From the NCBI GenBank assembly GCA_947652115.1, contig OX393565.1:25309023-25373022 (forward strand): 64,000 nucleotides of DNA, given 5' to 3'. The translations under genes and the position numbers were made by a program. The stretch is from Blastomussa wellsi (taxonomy: Eukaryota; Cnidaria; Anthozoa; Scleractinia; Plerogyridae). The notes below the pieces were generated by a model, which worked only from the letters and a program-made list of their open reading frames with translations, made no database searches and was not told where the DNA came from. Positions 34,198 through 47,796 of the stretch are shown piece by piece. Position 1 is the first letter of the stretch, and every line of letters starts with the position of its first letter.

Positions 34198-37100
34198 ATG
34201 GCGGAAGTTCCAAATCGTCTGCCGTCGGGTTATGACGAAGACTTTGTGAATGTAGTTGAAGAAGATTTTCATTGTTTAATATGTCATTTGCCACTAAAGG
34301 AGCCTATCCAAACGAGATGCGGCCACAGATTTTGTAAAGAATGCCTCGAAGAACATTTCAGAAGGTGTGGTAATAATTTTTATAGCGTATTTAATAACAC
34401 TGAATAACATCATAGCGTAAAATGCAATTTTAGTTTAGCTGAGGGCCCAGTTCTTCATCGAGCGTTTATTATTTAATAGTCGTTACTTTGTCATCCAAAG
34501 TAAGTAACAATAAAGGAATTTAAATGTATTAAGCTACATTTACATTAGACACATTAATTTAATATAAAAACAGTCGTACTAGACATAATGGAAAACTGTT
34601 GGAATTCTCTTTTTATCACGAAATACCATTACAGGCGGGGAGCTCAGAATCAACCCTCAACTTGTCCTGCAGACAGGGAGGTTCTGGACCAAGACAAGGT
34701 AATTAAGTTAATCTTTGACTTCTGAAAACCATGCAAGTACACTTAAACAAAAACAGGAGCAGATTGTAGCAGGATCTTGGTGTAAATCAGGATCAGTAAT
34801 AAACTTAAAAGGAACAAACTTTAGTTAAACTTGTTAGACTTAATAGTCTTTCTTCTTTTTCTAACAATTAGATTGATATAAAGCAGGACCCGAACTGCTC
34901 TTTTTGTACAAACCATCCCGGAAATTTGACCTCCTCTTCTGGAACTGTACAATATAGTAGCTACATTTTGGGAAACTTGACTGGAAAACTTAGGCAGGTC
35001 AATCTAATAACGATGGACTATACAAGACACAAAGCCATATATCTGGGTCTGAGACCAGACACCTACAATTTCTCACTTCAACTAAATTTCTGCTTTCTTC
35101 TGGCAAGATATTATATCTTATATAACAGAGGAGTGGCAGGGTCACATTAGAAGATCCCATATAGAGTCCAACAACCTTGATGCTAGCTTTACTTCCACTT
35201 CTCAACATCACATAGTCTTTGGCACCATAAAAGATCTCCCATCTATCTACTTTCTGCAAGCGAACCAAGGCCAAAATACAATTGAGAGCTAGACATACTG
35301 CCAATATTCTCAATTTAAGCTATTTATCTCGCATATCTTTCTGTACTGCTTATTTACTAATTACATTTTTGATTAATTATTAATTATCAGTAATTGCTGA
35401 TAATGAAATTACTGTATCAAATAAAAGTCTGAGCAAACAGCTGGAAACTGATGTTATAGAAGAGCTGTGGCAGCCTGAGGATCAACCATATATGTCATAT
35501 ATAGAAATTGCAAGAGAACCATGCAGTTTATTTTCATGGTCAAAATGGCTAGCTGCATGGTTTGTGGGTGTACGCAGGGTTGTCAATAAGATTTGAAGTA
35601 TGTGAAGATATTTTGAAATTAGATGGCACTGGGGTCCCTTTTGTTAAGCGTTTTTGTAATGACTGCTTTTTTCCCGCTTACCGCGATCAAATGCTAAAAA
35701 CAAGAAAAGTACAGGAAAGATATTAAAATAAAACTTTCATTATATGCGAACTTGTTAATGACATTGTAAAATTAAAGTGATGTGTCAAGATCGGAGCAGA
35801 GCATTTGAAAAGCTGCAGACACTTGTTTGTTTAAAAAATAATAAAAAATCACCAAAAACAACTCAGCAGCTATTTTATACACCCTTTCCAACTTTCAATT
35901 CATCACAAATGATATTCCCTGAAAGAGAAGAGATGTTTGACAGCGTTGGATGGTAACGTAACCTTACATCTTTGGCATTGGACATTGATTTTTTGATAAA
36001 TTGACAGCTGTCAAAACTAAGGCATTTTTCTGACCAGTATTACAAGACTGTATCGCAGGCTCAGTTTCAGAGCTCATCAAGTTCATGTGTTTCATTGGAT
36101 CGTGGGCTCAAGTCAACTGTTTTTATTTTAGGCCAGAGTTCTGACAGGAGTTTGTAAGTTTTCATGCCCATCATGAGCAGAATTTCTGCTATTGGAGTTG
36201 AAGATTAATTTTCTGATTTATTTTAGGCTTGGCTAAATCCAGTTAGTATCACCAAACTCTATTAATGCTCGGCCTTTTGAGCATTATACTGTAAAAATGT
36301 CCGGGTTTCAGCTAACTCGTCACAATCGTACAAACTTGTCTCCCTGAAAACATGCTTCGTCTCAACTGGAAGCCTCATTTGAACAAGGCAGCCAATGAGA
36401 GCACGACCACTTCATAAAGCATTGTTTGTAGACCAATCAGATAATAAGCCAGAATTTGGCTTTTTTACACGAGATCCGACAAGCAAATGTATCATGCCCT
36501 CCTTCCCTGAGATGGTAAGTAGGGAGGGAGGGAGGGTATGATCGCCTGTTATTGTATTGAAATGTAATCCATTATAATTTCATAACTGACAGTTAAAATA
36601 TAGAAGTAGAAATAGCCAGAAAGCAGTAATTACACCTTGCGATATCCTTTAATTTGCCACCCATCTTACCACTTAGCTATAAGCTCAGTCTATAATTTAG
36701 CCAGTTTCAAGCTCAAGTTGTCCTTGGTGCAGCTGAGTGTGTGTTATCTCTCTGCAATAATGTTCTTTGTATTTCATTTTAGGATGTCTTCCCTGATAAA
36801 GCAACTGAAAGGAAGATTCTTTCTTTTCCAATCAAATGCCCGAGTGAAGGTTGTGACTGGACTGGGGAACTGAGGGACAAAGAGGTAAAAACTGGAACAT
36901 ATTTAGCCTGCGAGCAGGCTCACCTTTGGCATACCACAGGCAGACCACCCTTGTTTTACTTGATGTAAATACTGTTTGGAACTTGAGTTTGTTGCAGATA
37001 AAAAGAAATATTTTTCCTTTGTTTTCAAAAAGTTTCGAGAAAATGTTGATTGAGTCACTTGTAGTATTTTGCGACCATTCTGACCTGTGTAAGCCGTTCT

Positions 37101-40100
37101 CTGGTGAGATTACTTTTTGGCCAAAGTAGCGGTCTTCGGCAGGAAAGTAGTCTCGCCAGAGAACAACAGAATGGCAGAAAAAAACACTATGTGTGACTCA
37201 AGTAACATTTTCTCGAAACTTTATTAAAATAATAAAAGATGTTTTTAATATCTGCATTATATAGCTTAAGTGGAACAAAATTAAAACCGATTGTGCCCCT
37301 GGGGATTGTGCATCCTGAATATCAAGTGTCAAGTTTTAAACAGCACTTACATCATGCAATCAGAGGGTGGTCTACACGAGAACGATTCAATAGAATACAG
37401 TGGCAAGTCTGGTGCCGAGGAGCCAAGAAAGTATTGAACTAACCGTAGTTAGTAAACTATTAACTATGAATTAACAAGTGACAATAAAATAACTGAATTA
37501 TGTTATTTATCTGACTCTGTTAACAGGTTCACTTGGAATCCTGCCATTTTATACTTGTCTCCTGTACAAACGAAAACTGTCATGTGGAAATGGTAAGGAA
37601 AGATCTTGAGGAACATGTGACCATCACGTGTGAGTGGAGGAGCATCACATGTGATCATTGCAGAGAGCCACACCCCGAGTGCCAAATGAAGGTGAATGAC
37701 TGGATAAGCTAAAGCTCTGGCAGTCTAGTTAACATGGAAATGGTGTAAATTGTGATTACATTGCCAGCTGCAAAACAATATAGTTTTACTGTTCCTATTC
37801 TATCCTTTTATTTTTCCGAAAAGAATTTTACTGTTGTCACCTGTTGTGCTTCATCAGTGAAATAGTTGATTACCAACTTCTTGTTTATAATCTAAGTATG
37901 TTTTACCTACTAAAAAGGAAAACATCTTCTATTGGTAAATTTTACAGCATGCTGAACGTAAGTCTTCTCTTGCAGGAACATATTGCAAAGTGCAACAAGT
38001 TTCCAGTATCTTGTCCCAATAACTGTGGCTATTCGTTTCCCAGGGAAATGGTAAGGTCGTCTATTTTGTCTTTCTTGCTGACTTCCACTAAACTACACAG
38101 TATTTTTTCCAAACATATATTCTGGCCAATTTACAGCCAAGCTGAACACCAGAATTGTTTATGGAACGTTAGTGTGTTACAAAGAAAAAGCCAATCAGGT
38201 GTTAGAAAACTAAACCGCAAATAGCAACGATAACAGTACTTGCTGCGATTGGTCACTACACAATCAACATTCCTGAAATATTTCAGGTGTTCACGGGTTT
38301 CTTTAATAGCAAGCCTGTAATAATTCAAAGCACAGGCCTGCATAAGACTGAAAACGCATGTCACATAAGAACTCAGTAAAAATGATCTAGCTCTCCAGGA
38401 GTTCTCGTAGCTCAGTGGATAGAGTGCCCACCTGGTGTTCGGAAGGTTTTGGGTTCGATTCCTGTCGGGGACTCAGAATTTTTCTTTGTCCCACGCTCGT
38501 GTCATGTTGATAAACTCGTCTTTCATGTATAATTTACCGAGCTGAAAATTTACCATCACCCTCATTTGCCACAACTCATGATGAAATCGACATTGCTGGA
38601 CCTAGCAGTATGCGGGACGCATGTCACATAAGAACTCAGTAAAAATGACCTAGCTCTCCAGGAGTTCTCGTAGCTCAGTGGATAGAGCGTCCGCCCGGTG
38701 TTTGGGAGGTCATGGGTTCGATTCCTGTTGGGGACTCAGAATTTTTCTTTGTCCCACGCTTGTGTCATGTTGATAAACTCATCTTTCAGTAATTGTACTA
38801 ATGTATGCACATGGTCCACGTACGTACGCTATTTTTCGACCTCAGTTATTCCGTTCATTCATTGCTGCATTACTTGTTTCTTTCAGGTTCCAAATCACAC
38901 CGAGGCCAATTGTCCATTGACCATAATCTCCTGTCCTTATGGACACATGGGCTGCAAAATAAAGGTGTGTAATACACAGTCAAAAGTTAAAGCTTGTCGC
39001 AGCTGTAATTCAGTATATATACCCTCTGAGAGCAGTGCTTACCTCTAGGCTATCTCTCGGCGTAGCCTAGAGGAACTACTGCTCGCAGAGTATTGTGGTA
39101 TGGGCATAAACAAAAAAAATTTTGGAAGCCAATATTTATTTTTTGTAAGATTGTTAAGGTATTTGCACTGGCTAATTTTGGTCTTTTTGAAAAAAACAAT
39201 TATTGTCTTTTTGCTTTCCTTTTGGTACAAACTGAGTGCAAATATACAAAGTTCAGTTACTGAGGCTTGTTGTGGTGGGGTTGAATTTGACGATTTTGAC
39301 AGCTAAAGGCGTTAACACAAAGAAGCTACAAGAGGAAAATATTGTGGCGAAAAAATGATTAATGGATGAGGAGCATAGCAACCGACCCAGTTCCTCACTT
39401 GGAAATACTACTGGCTTCTGGTAAAATTTCAGCTTCATCGTTCTCGTCTCCTCGTGCGTATTTTGCCATAAAATCAATATTTCTTTGAAATAGAAGCACT
39501 AAGAAATATCATGGGAAAAAAATGGGGAAAACGAAAATCCTAAATTTTGCCGGTGCAAATACCTTAAGTAAAGTTCATCGCTTCTTATAGGTTCAGCGCA
39601 AACAAGTGGAATCTCACCTGGAATTTGCCGTGAGACTTCATCTTGACTTAGCTTGTGTAAAGTTAAATGACACAGAAGCCAAGTTAAATAACACAGAAGT
39701 GAAGTTAAATGACACGCAAAAGAAACTTGAGACAACAATGAAGCAAGTGGTGGAATCAAACACACGGATGTTCATTTGGAAGATTGACAACTTCAGTGAA
39801 ATTTGGTGGCGAGTGCAAGCTGTAGAAAGTACTCCATTCTACACAGATAGATCAGAACGTTATGGCTACAAGTTGAAAGTCAGCATTAATCCTGTCAATG
39901 GACTCTTGGTGTTTATTATTATAATGAAAGGTGACTGTGACGCTATACTACCCTGGCCTTTCAAAAAGAAAGTGAAGGTGTCACTGATTGATCAACAGGA
40001 AGATCCAGCTAAACGAAAAAACTTGGCTTGGATGTTAGATACTGGCCTTGGCCCAGAATGCACTGCAAGGCCTACGGCAAAAGAAAACATACCAATTCAA

Positions 40101-40187
40101 GTTGTTTTGTTACCTAACCCAAAACTTTTTAAAAAGAATTACCTTGCGGATGACACTTTGTTTCTTCAAGTTGAGGTCGGCCCGTGA
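34198..40187 (+). CDS. TRAF gene T5 (TRAF6-like) with altered MATH domain
   Basis: Seven exons: 34198-34364, 34635-34698, 36783-36884, 37527-37691, 37976-38050, 38887-38964, 39591-40187; 1248 bases, 415 residues. It is the only plus-strand member. MAEVPNRLPSGYDEDFVNVV leads to RING motifs CLIC, RCGHRFCKEC and CPAD. Zinc-finger motifs include CPSEGCDW, CTNENC, CNKFPVSCPNNCG and CPLTIISCPYGHMGC. The last exon opens VQRKQVESHLEFAVRLHLDL with about three KLNNTEV-type heptads. The MATH domain keeps MFIWKIDNF, YGYKLKVSINP, CDAILPWPF and LADDTLFLQVEV, but the GDG...NTHLS loop is about seven residues shorter and the GRGF..F.SHE segment is replaced by IPIQVVLLPNPKL. Family MATH domains bind receptor or adaptor peptides partly through the shortened region, so partner binding may differ or be lost. 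Closest to T3. Confidence 0.93.
36510..36540. repeat. (GGGA)n short tract
   Basis: A run of GGGAGGGAGGGAGGG in intron 2 of T5. Confidence 0.8.
38134..38317. mobile_element. Mariner-type MITE, copy 3, in T5 intron 5
   Basis: Diverged relative of 26835-27060 with TA at both borders (38132-38133, 38318-38319). Shares CCAATCAGGTGTTAGAAAAC and ATTCCTGAAATATTTCAGGT words with the other copies; the middle is shortened. Confidence 0.7.
38356..38790 (+). repeat. Two tandem tRNA-derived SINE units in T5 intron 5
   Basis: Unit 1 (38356-38618) and unit 2 (38619-38790) both start GCATGTCACATAAGAACTCA. Each then has a tRNA-like head (about 38403-38474 and 38665-38737) with A box TAGCTCAGTGGATAGAG and B box GGTTCGATTCC; the acceptor ends pair (GTTCTCG with CGGGGAC) but the anticodon stem is poor. 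A body with CTTTGTCCCACGC and TCATGTTGATAAACTC follows. Not functional tRNA genes by my reading. Confidence 0.75.
39000..39092. repeat. Imperfect hairpin in T5 intron 6
   Basis: CTCTGAGAGCAGTGCTTACC and CTCTAGGCTA pair with TAGCCTAGAG and CTACTGCTCGCAGAG around a loop of about ten bases. Probably a small fold-back element. Confidence 0.6.
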
Positions 40188-43100
40188 TCTACGTTGTGTT
40201 AGTCCAGGGGTAAGTAGTAGCGTCAAGTTTGTAGCGTAAAGGAAAGAAAAAACAGAACAAAGCAAAAACGTAAAATGACGCCAGCTGTAAACTATGGCTG
40301 TCATAGTGAACAATTACTTTATCATGCCGGTTGGTCGAAAATGACTTGTACCTACATGCAACAAATAGGGGGGGGGGGGGGTGTCATTTTAATGAACAGT
40401 GTTCAGTGTTTTCTGTGGCCCGTGTGGAGTCACTTTGATTTACATGTCGCTAACTTCTACACCAGACTGGAAATATCGACAAGCATAAATAGTCTGAATC
40501 TCATTGAAGAAACTCGCTGTGCATGATAGCAAGGGCAACCGTACTGTGGGAGCCAGAGGCTGTTCATGCATGGTTTTCAGTCTCAGTCAAGTCTTTTTGT
40601 GACCCACGCTAACAAATAGAAGATATAATAGAGTCAATGTGATATACCTGTGGCTAATGCGTCTGCAGTCAATGGTAGAGAGCAAGAACTGGTGAGCTGG
40701 CGGTTAATTTGAACTCAGATCCAGCTAATGAGTGCTCCCGAAACTTCCCAAACACATTCATAACAGAATCAGTACGGAGAACAGTGGGAGAGAGCGAGAA
40801 GGGGCTTTGCCGCCTTAGCGAAGTATTCCCGCGCTCGCGAGAAAACCGCTGGTACCCAGGGTAGGGCAAACGCGATTTGATTGATTTAATTTTACTTTTC
40901 AATAGAGTGGTAAAGGGATGATGTCACAAAACTAAATTTATGTAATTATGGGATTTACAGAGATTACAAGTAGATGATGAAGAATGCCCACTTGCCAAAA
41001 ATCAGCATCTTATTTCAATTTAGGGGTGAGATATTGGCCCTGTCATGCTTCAGATTTAGAACAGAGACAAAATTACAAGGATTTGATGTACTTTCTGAAG
41101 ATCTTAATGAATCCCATAATTTCAAAAATTTAAATATTTGTGATGTCTCACTTTACCACTCTATTTATACACCTTACTCCAAAATGGCCGCTGATATATG
41201 CACATACAAATTGGCCCTTGTTGCCTTGTTCAAGATAAAATATACTTTTGATTTTTGAACTTAAAAACGAGCCAAGAACGGCTAATTTGAATACCAACAA
41301 AAGAATATTGAGATGGTAGCCATTTTGGAATAAGGTGTATTCTCCTTGGCTTTAGCCTGTGTAGCAAGCGTTCCCGCTCGATCGAAGAGCGATTTTTGGT
41401 CGCGCGAAAATTGGGGAGAGAGCAAAAAGGGAAAAGAAGTGGGAGGCAGATGTACAATAACAGATCATAACAGCTCTTCGCTCGCTTGGGAACGCTTGCT
41501 ATGCAGGCTACCTTGGCTTCTGAGTAAAGTCTAAGACATTATCAATACACATATACCCGCGACATTGTCAACACATATAATGTAATAACTGTGAAATTTG
41601 CCAATTAAAAGTCTTGTTTTTCAATGTAATAGCTGATAAATCTAATTACAATGAAAAGACAACCATTGGACTCTTAGTAATTACTTACATAAAACTGGTA
41701 GTTGCTTGTGGGCAAAGTTGTTGCTTTGTTTTGTCTTACAGTAAACGTTTTACTGTTCCAAAATTTGGAATTATTTTGTCACCAATTTTTATTTGCTTTC
41801 AACCAATTAAGAAAGATTGCATCTATGTAAATATACGTGTAATATCTAATATCTTAAACGAACCACTCTGCAGGTAAAAGAAGATATAGTTGGTAACGGG
41901 AGATGCAATTTGCAATTATAAACTGTAAATGATTTGAAAATACTTGAAAGTTTGGTAACTGACTATAAATAGAACTGTGAAACACCCCTGACAAATTTTT
42001 CTGGGCAAGAATGGTTTTCTTTCCACTTCCAGGTTGTGCAAGATTTTTTCGGGGAATGGTTTTTTTACATCAACACAGGACCGGGACAGTAGAAAGTGCT
42101 TGCTAGATTTTTTCGCATGGCTCCCTTTTTGGCGAAAACGCACAGACTATTTCCGCTACGCTTTAGAGATGACCAACCTCCTTCCCAGAGAGACCCTGGG
42201 GACAAGGTTGTAGAGATGACAATGCTATGGTCAAACACAAGTCAGGGCAAGCTTTGTATTCACATACTTTTATTTTTTAGTACTCACTTCTAAAATTGCA
42301 GGCCTTTTTTATAAATCACAGTGTTAAGCTTCAACTAGCTTCCTTATGACTGGGCCATTTTCTTGTGTTTTGTTACGTGATCGGGAAGCGAGCAGATTCC
42401 TGGCGAAGTTAGGGTGCAGCTTTTGGCTAAATGGGCCCCATGAAAGAGTTAGGGGATGTACCCCGAGTTTAGTTAGACGTAAGTTAGGTTGGAGTGGATT
42501 ACTGCGCTCTACATGGACCAATCAAAAGCCCTTCAGCTTTAGTGCCTCGTGTCACTTTGTTATTTCTACGAGTCTTTGATCGACTCTGTTTTTCTTAGCC
42601 CGCATAGCTGGCGGGATTCGTGGCGAAAAGCTTTTGTTTTTGTAAAGCCGTGGGGGGATTGGTGAGGAGTCGCATTGAAATTTCCACTCACGCGGCTTAT
42701 CCCACGAATCGCACCCGCAAAGCCCGGCTGTTTTTCTTTTCAAGTCATTCGAACATAAAGGTAACGTTGTTTAGCAAAAGCTGTGTTAGACTGTTCACAG
42801 TCTGCTATTTTTTCGTATTTTTCCTCGAATAGAGCGTGGTGAATGAATCGCGAGAGAACTGGATGTCAGCGCGCTGTGTTTTTTGCTCATGTGCATCATT
42901 TTTGCATTGAAAAAATAGAGTGGCTGTGAACAGACTAAAGCTGTGTGAAATAGCGTGACATTCACAATATGCGATATGCTGATATACAATACTCGCACCA
43001 GCATGGTTTATCCTCATTTTAAATGATGGCTGTCTTGTTATTATCAACCCCAATATTCTGTTTCTGAAATCTTTCTCAAATCATTGAATATAAATCTTCT

Positions 43101-43476
43101 CTTTTGGTTATACTTTGTATTTGCTTTCAGCTTTGTTAATTATATTGTACACAGTTTGTCATTTCTTGTTGATTTCATCTTGACTCTCTTGACTCTGGTA
43201 CATTTTTTTAAAATTTTAATTCCAAAAATTTTGGTGCTGGGCTCCTGTGCTGGTAAAATGGCTCATTTATTATTCCCATCACCTGTTTAGAACTTATATA
43301 ATTAAATTAAATGGAAAAAATGTCCACATGCGACGCTCTTTGGGTCCTTTGGGTTCGTCACGTATTCCTTCGCAAGCGTCACAAGCCAAAAAGCTTCTAC
43401 CTCCAGATGAAAACCAATATTTTTGAAATTGATGTCAATAATATGAAATGATTGCTTAGCTTTCCACAGGCTGGAC
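40188..43476. other. Spacer between the convergent T5 and T6
   Basis: No gene recognised. Contains a G-tract at 40368-40381 and the MULE-type element at 41353-41510. Reading frames here lack domains and conserved splice sites. Confidence 0.5.
41353..41510. mobile_element. MULE-type MITE with 9-base target duplication
   Basis: Starts TAGCCTGTGTAGCAAGCGTT and ends in AACGCTTGCTATGCAGGCTA, its imperfect complement. CCTTGGCTT flanks both sides exactly (41344-41352, 41511-41519). A nine-base duplication is the known mark of Mutator-like elements. No coding capacity. Confidence 0.85.
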
Positions 43477-46400
43477 TTAAGCCGATGGTGGGCCTACATT
43501 GACTTGAATAAACAACGTATCATCAACAAGGTATCGCCTGGACTTCAGTTTCTCATGTGACACGAATCTTGCGTACCCGCGACCTGGGTTCTCTTCTGCG
43601 GTGGGCCTAGCAAAGTTCTCAAGTTTAGTGTTCGCTCTGAAGTGCATCACGACGTTCTCTCGCTCATTCGTGTCATCTTGCTGGTCGACAAGCGTGAACG
43701 TGACCTTCTGGTTGAAAGGCCAGGGCAATACAGCGTCGTATTCACCTCTCATGACAATAACAAATGCAGAAAGATATGTGTTCTTTCCAGAGCCATCACC
43801 ATTGGGATTGACAGAGAGTTTCAGTTTATAACCATATGGTCCGGTGTAAAATGGCTCACTGTCAATTTTAGTGCTTCGACCATTCTTGGCTTGGCGTAAG
43901 ATTTCACTGAATCCCGTTATCTTCCATAAAAATGTCGGCGATTCAATCCTGGTCTTTTGCATTTCTTTTTCTTGCGCAGAAACCTTGAGGACAAGGTTAT
44001 CGTTTTCCTTTTTCAGGTCTTCAAGTTGTTTTGACATGTGTGTTTTCTCGTGCTCAAACTCCAGGTGAAGTTTAACTATTTTCTTGCAAGCCATACTAAG
44101 ATGCACCGCTGTTTGATTTTGAATGTGACTTTCTAGGTCACGCCTTTCCACCTAAAAACAACAATTCCCAATGTTCAAATAATTTATTTTTCCACGTAAC
44201 ATGTACGAGCAAATAATTTATTTTCCCACATGACATACATGAGCCCTCATGACAGACTGCACTGAGATGGAAAAAATGCTCTCGCCACCACAAAAGAACT
44301 CTTAAAAGATTTGGCATGGTGCAAACAAGACTGAAACGCCAGGAAAACAAACGCTTTTTTTCTTTTAGTTCGCGTCTGTCTCCTTACTTTTAATGCTACA
44401 TTTATATAAAAAAATGAAAGCAATGATGTCATGAACAGTTGGAGGCTTACAGCGTTGCGCGCCATACCGTTGCCAATAGACAAACTTTTAAATTAAATTT
44501 TGGCATCCCTTTTATCACCTTTCGATGAGTTGTTTCAAATCGCCAATCGAAATGCAAGAAGTGAGGGAGGCGGAGTTATCGTGTAGGTGACATCGGCCCT
44601 CCCCCCCACCCGTCTCCAAGTTTGCACTCTTTAATTTTTCACATTGCTACATGTACAGCACTGTAAACGTTTGATCGACCGTCAGCATGACCAAGGACCC
44701 AAGCTATTATTTCAGGCTATTGTCACATACATTGAACCATGGTTAGTGGAGACATTCATGCAAAAGCATACCTTAACACTGCATCCCATCTGGTGGTAAG
44801 GACACGACAGAGGTGTGAGAAGACAGGCTGTTTCCACATGTTTGGACATCTGATAAAACAAAAACATTAGGCCCCTCCATTTAGCCCGGTCAATGCAGCA
44901 TACAAATAAGGCAAAATTATGCCAGTCACCCCCCCCCCCCTGGTATATATGGTACTCCCATATATTATCATCATCTTTATTCAAAGGAGCAGTGTCATGG
45001 CAGTGAAGTCATTTTCCCATTTACTTTCAAATTGAAGGAAATCTAGAAGTAAGAGTTTTGTAATGCCGAAAAACACCAACGGGATAATAAAATGCTGAAA
45101 TTATACAAGGATTGTTTCGAATGACAACAATCTGGACCGATTACAAACGACAAACTTGAAAAAACTTGCCAGTTTTATCAAGATGAGTTTCTGTGAAGTA
45201 GCTCCTTTAAACATGGTAAAATACATCAGGTCAGGCAGTAATGATTTAACATAAAAGATACAACTTATATAGGCTATATAGGTATGTACCGCGGGATAGG
45301 GTGTGATAACAGAGATTGCACACCAAAACAACAGCCCGGCGAGCCAGTCCACTCAGGCTCCACTCGGCAAAGAAACAAAGAGCTAGAAAATTGTCTCACC
45401 TCCCCTCTTGGAATTACATGCTCACAGCCATTGACACAATTAACAGGGAACATGATGCAGCTGTCATTGTGCATCTGAAAAATTGAGAGTACAAGCTATG
45501 TTAGCACAATTTGATGCAAACACAACAAAAAGTTTAATAGAACATAAAAGCTTGTGTGAAGCTATCTAAAAGATATAAATTTCACCCTAACAATACAGTG
45601 CAGACACTCAAACTGTGAACTCTTGGCATTTACTGGTATTTTTACATTTTTTTATGATTATCTAATGAGAGCTCTTGATATAGACCAAAGGATTAGTGTT
45701 TTCAACACCTACGAAAGCTATTTTTTTCTGTTTCATGAATGACTAATATTTGAAAATGGTAAAAAAAATGTACAAGTGGTTCAAAAATGTACAGTTCAAG
45801 TGTCCTCACTGTAAATCTGTATTGCGTCTCCTGTTCAGTTTGTCTGCACTCTGTTGGCATTATGTAGTAGGTACACGTCATGAGAGGGGGCTGGGGGGTC
45901 TGGAACTCCCGCACCCACTTATCATACCTTTTATTCCTAGCTCTCCCTCTTTCTTTAGCGATCACTCAGTTTAAGATGGGTAGGTGAATAGGTTAGTTTA
46001 TGGGTAGGTAGGGCAGTCAGGGTGGGTAGGTCGGTCGGTAGTTGGGGTGGAAAGTAGGTAGGTAGGTCAGTCAGTTTAAGATGGGTGGTTAGATTGGTTG
46101 GTGAGTAGGTAAGTCAGTCATTCTAAGATGGGTTGGTGGATCTAGGGTGGTCAGATTGGTCGGTGGGTAGGTAGGACAGTCAATCTAAGGCAGAACGGTG
46201 GATGGATGGGTGGGTAGGTCAGTTGGTAAGTAGATAGGCTGATCAGTCAGTGAGTTTGAAGTAAGTGGTAGGTTCATTCCTGACAATATCAAGCAGCTAC
46301 CATGAATGCTACATTGTCTTATATATTTAAGCATAACAGAGTGACCAACAATGATCTTTTGCAGCTGTATAAATATACGAAAAAAAACTGTCCATAAATC

Positions 46401-47173
46401 AATGTGCTGTGTGTATTCTACCACTGGGTTATGCCAAAACAATAAGTCAAGATTACCCATATAAACTCGGTTTTTATCCTAACTAACAGCCATAGAATAG
46501 AAACGGAAAGAGAGCACTATAATCAACACCTTTCGTCTTTTAACAAAAATAAACAGTATATTGATGAAGAAATATCTCACATAATTAATTCTAGTTTTCT
46601 CACATGTTCTTGTGACTTTGGATGACTCTCATTGCAGAATTTACAGGTAACAATTCTCCATAAACAGGACGTGGCTAAATGGTCATCAATCAGGTTCCTT
46701 GCCAGTCTGAAACTGCAGTTTGGGCTTGGACACGTAACAATCTTGTAAGGACATCTCTCTTGGTGATTCTTAAAAATTTAGTAAAAGAATGAATGAGCTG
46801 ATTAGTAATATAAAACCATCTTTGCTCATCTTCAGTGTTAAGGAAGCATCTCACATAATTATGCATCAGTGCAGTGGATGATTAATGAGATGGTAACACT
46901 CTAACTTTGAAGTAATTCATTTGCCGTATCTTTTACAGTGCAACTAACTCAACCGGGGCCACCCTAACATTTTTTAGCCAATCATGAGACGAGTTCAGAA
47001 CAAAAGAAGATAGGTAATAGATAGAAAATTTACCACTGATGAAAAAACTTCGTTTTGTTGTGAACTTTTCTTGTGATTGGTTAAAAAACGTTGGGTGGCC
47101 CCGGTTGAGTTAGTTGCACTGTAATTACAACAGACCATATACTCCAGTCAGGATCGGATCGATCGATCGATTG

Positions 47174-47229
<56 letters not shown>

Positions 47230-47760
47230 GTCATTTGATTTGCTCCAAAAAAGAAGAAAATTGAAATTGAGAATTCCTAAACTTTGCTGCAATTTGGTAT
47301 AAAAGAAAATTAATCACATAATACTGGTGTATTAGGTTACCTCTACATCACGGAGTTCTCCAGTCCATGAACATGCAGAAGGACATTTGACAGTGTAGGA
47401 AAGGATTTTCCTTTCACTTGCTTTGTCTGGAAAAATATCCTGCAAAAACAGACACGGTAGACAAATAAGGCCTCCAAAGTGCTGAGGTACATATAACAAT
47501 TGAAGCTTTAGAGTGCCTTTGAAGCAAAATTTTTTTCTGTGTAATTGGAAAGTTCACGTTTTTATAATACCTATTATTTAGTAGAAACCTAGTTGTGTTC
47601 TATTGGAAATGCTTGAATCTGATTGGTCCTCCAACCGTTTTCTATTTGCCAATAGAAAACAATCACGCATGCATCGCTCTTTGAAGGCAAGATTTTTCTT
47701 CATTTTTCGCTTTAAAATACATAAAATGGTAGCTTTTGGAATGCAATCCTTTAGAGTTTC

Positions 47761-47796
<36 letters not shown>

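Noticed and set aside
38403..38474. Possible functional tRNA gene
   Set aside because: A and B boxes and acceptor pairing are present, but the anticodon stem does not pair well and the sequence is embedded in a repeated unit with a SINE body.
45965..46260. Array resembling a regularly spaced repeat locus (CRISPR-like)
   Set aside because: Unit length is irregular and there are no distinct spacers; it is a GGTAGGT-rich simple tract in an intron of an animal gene.
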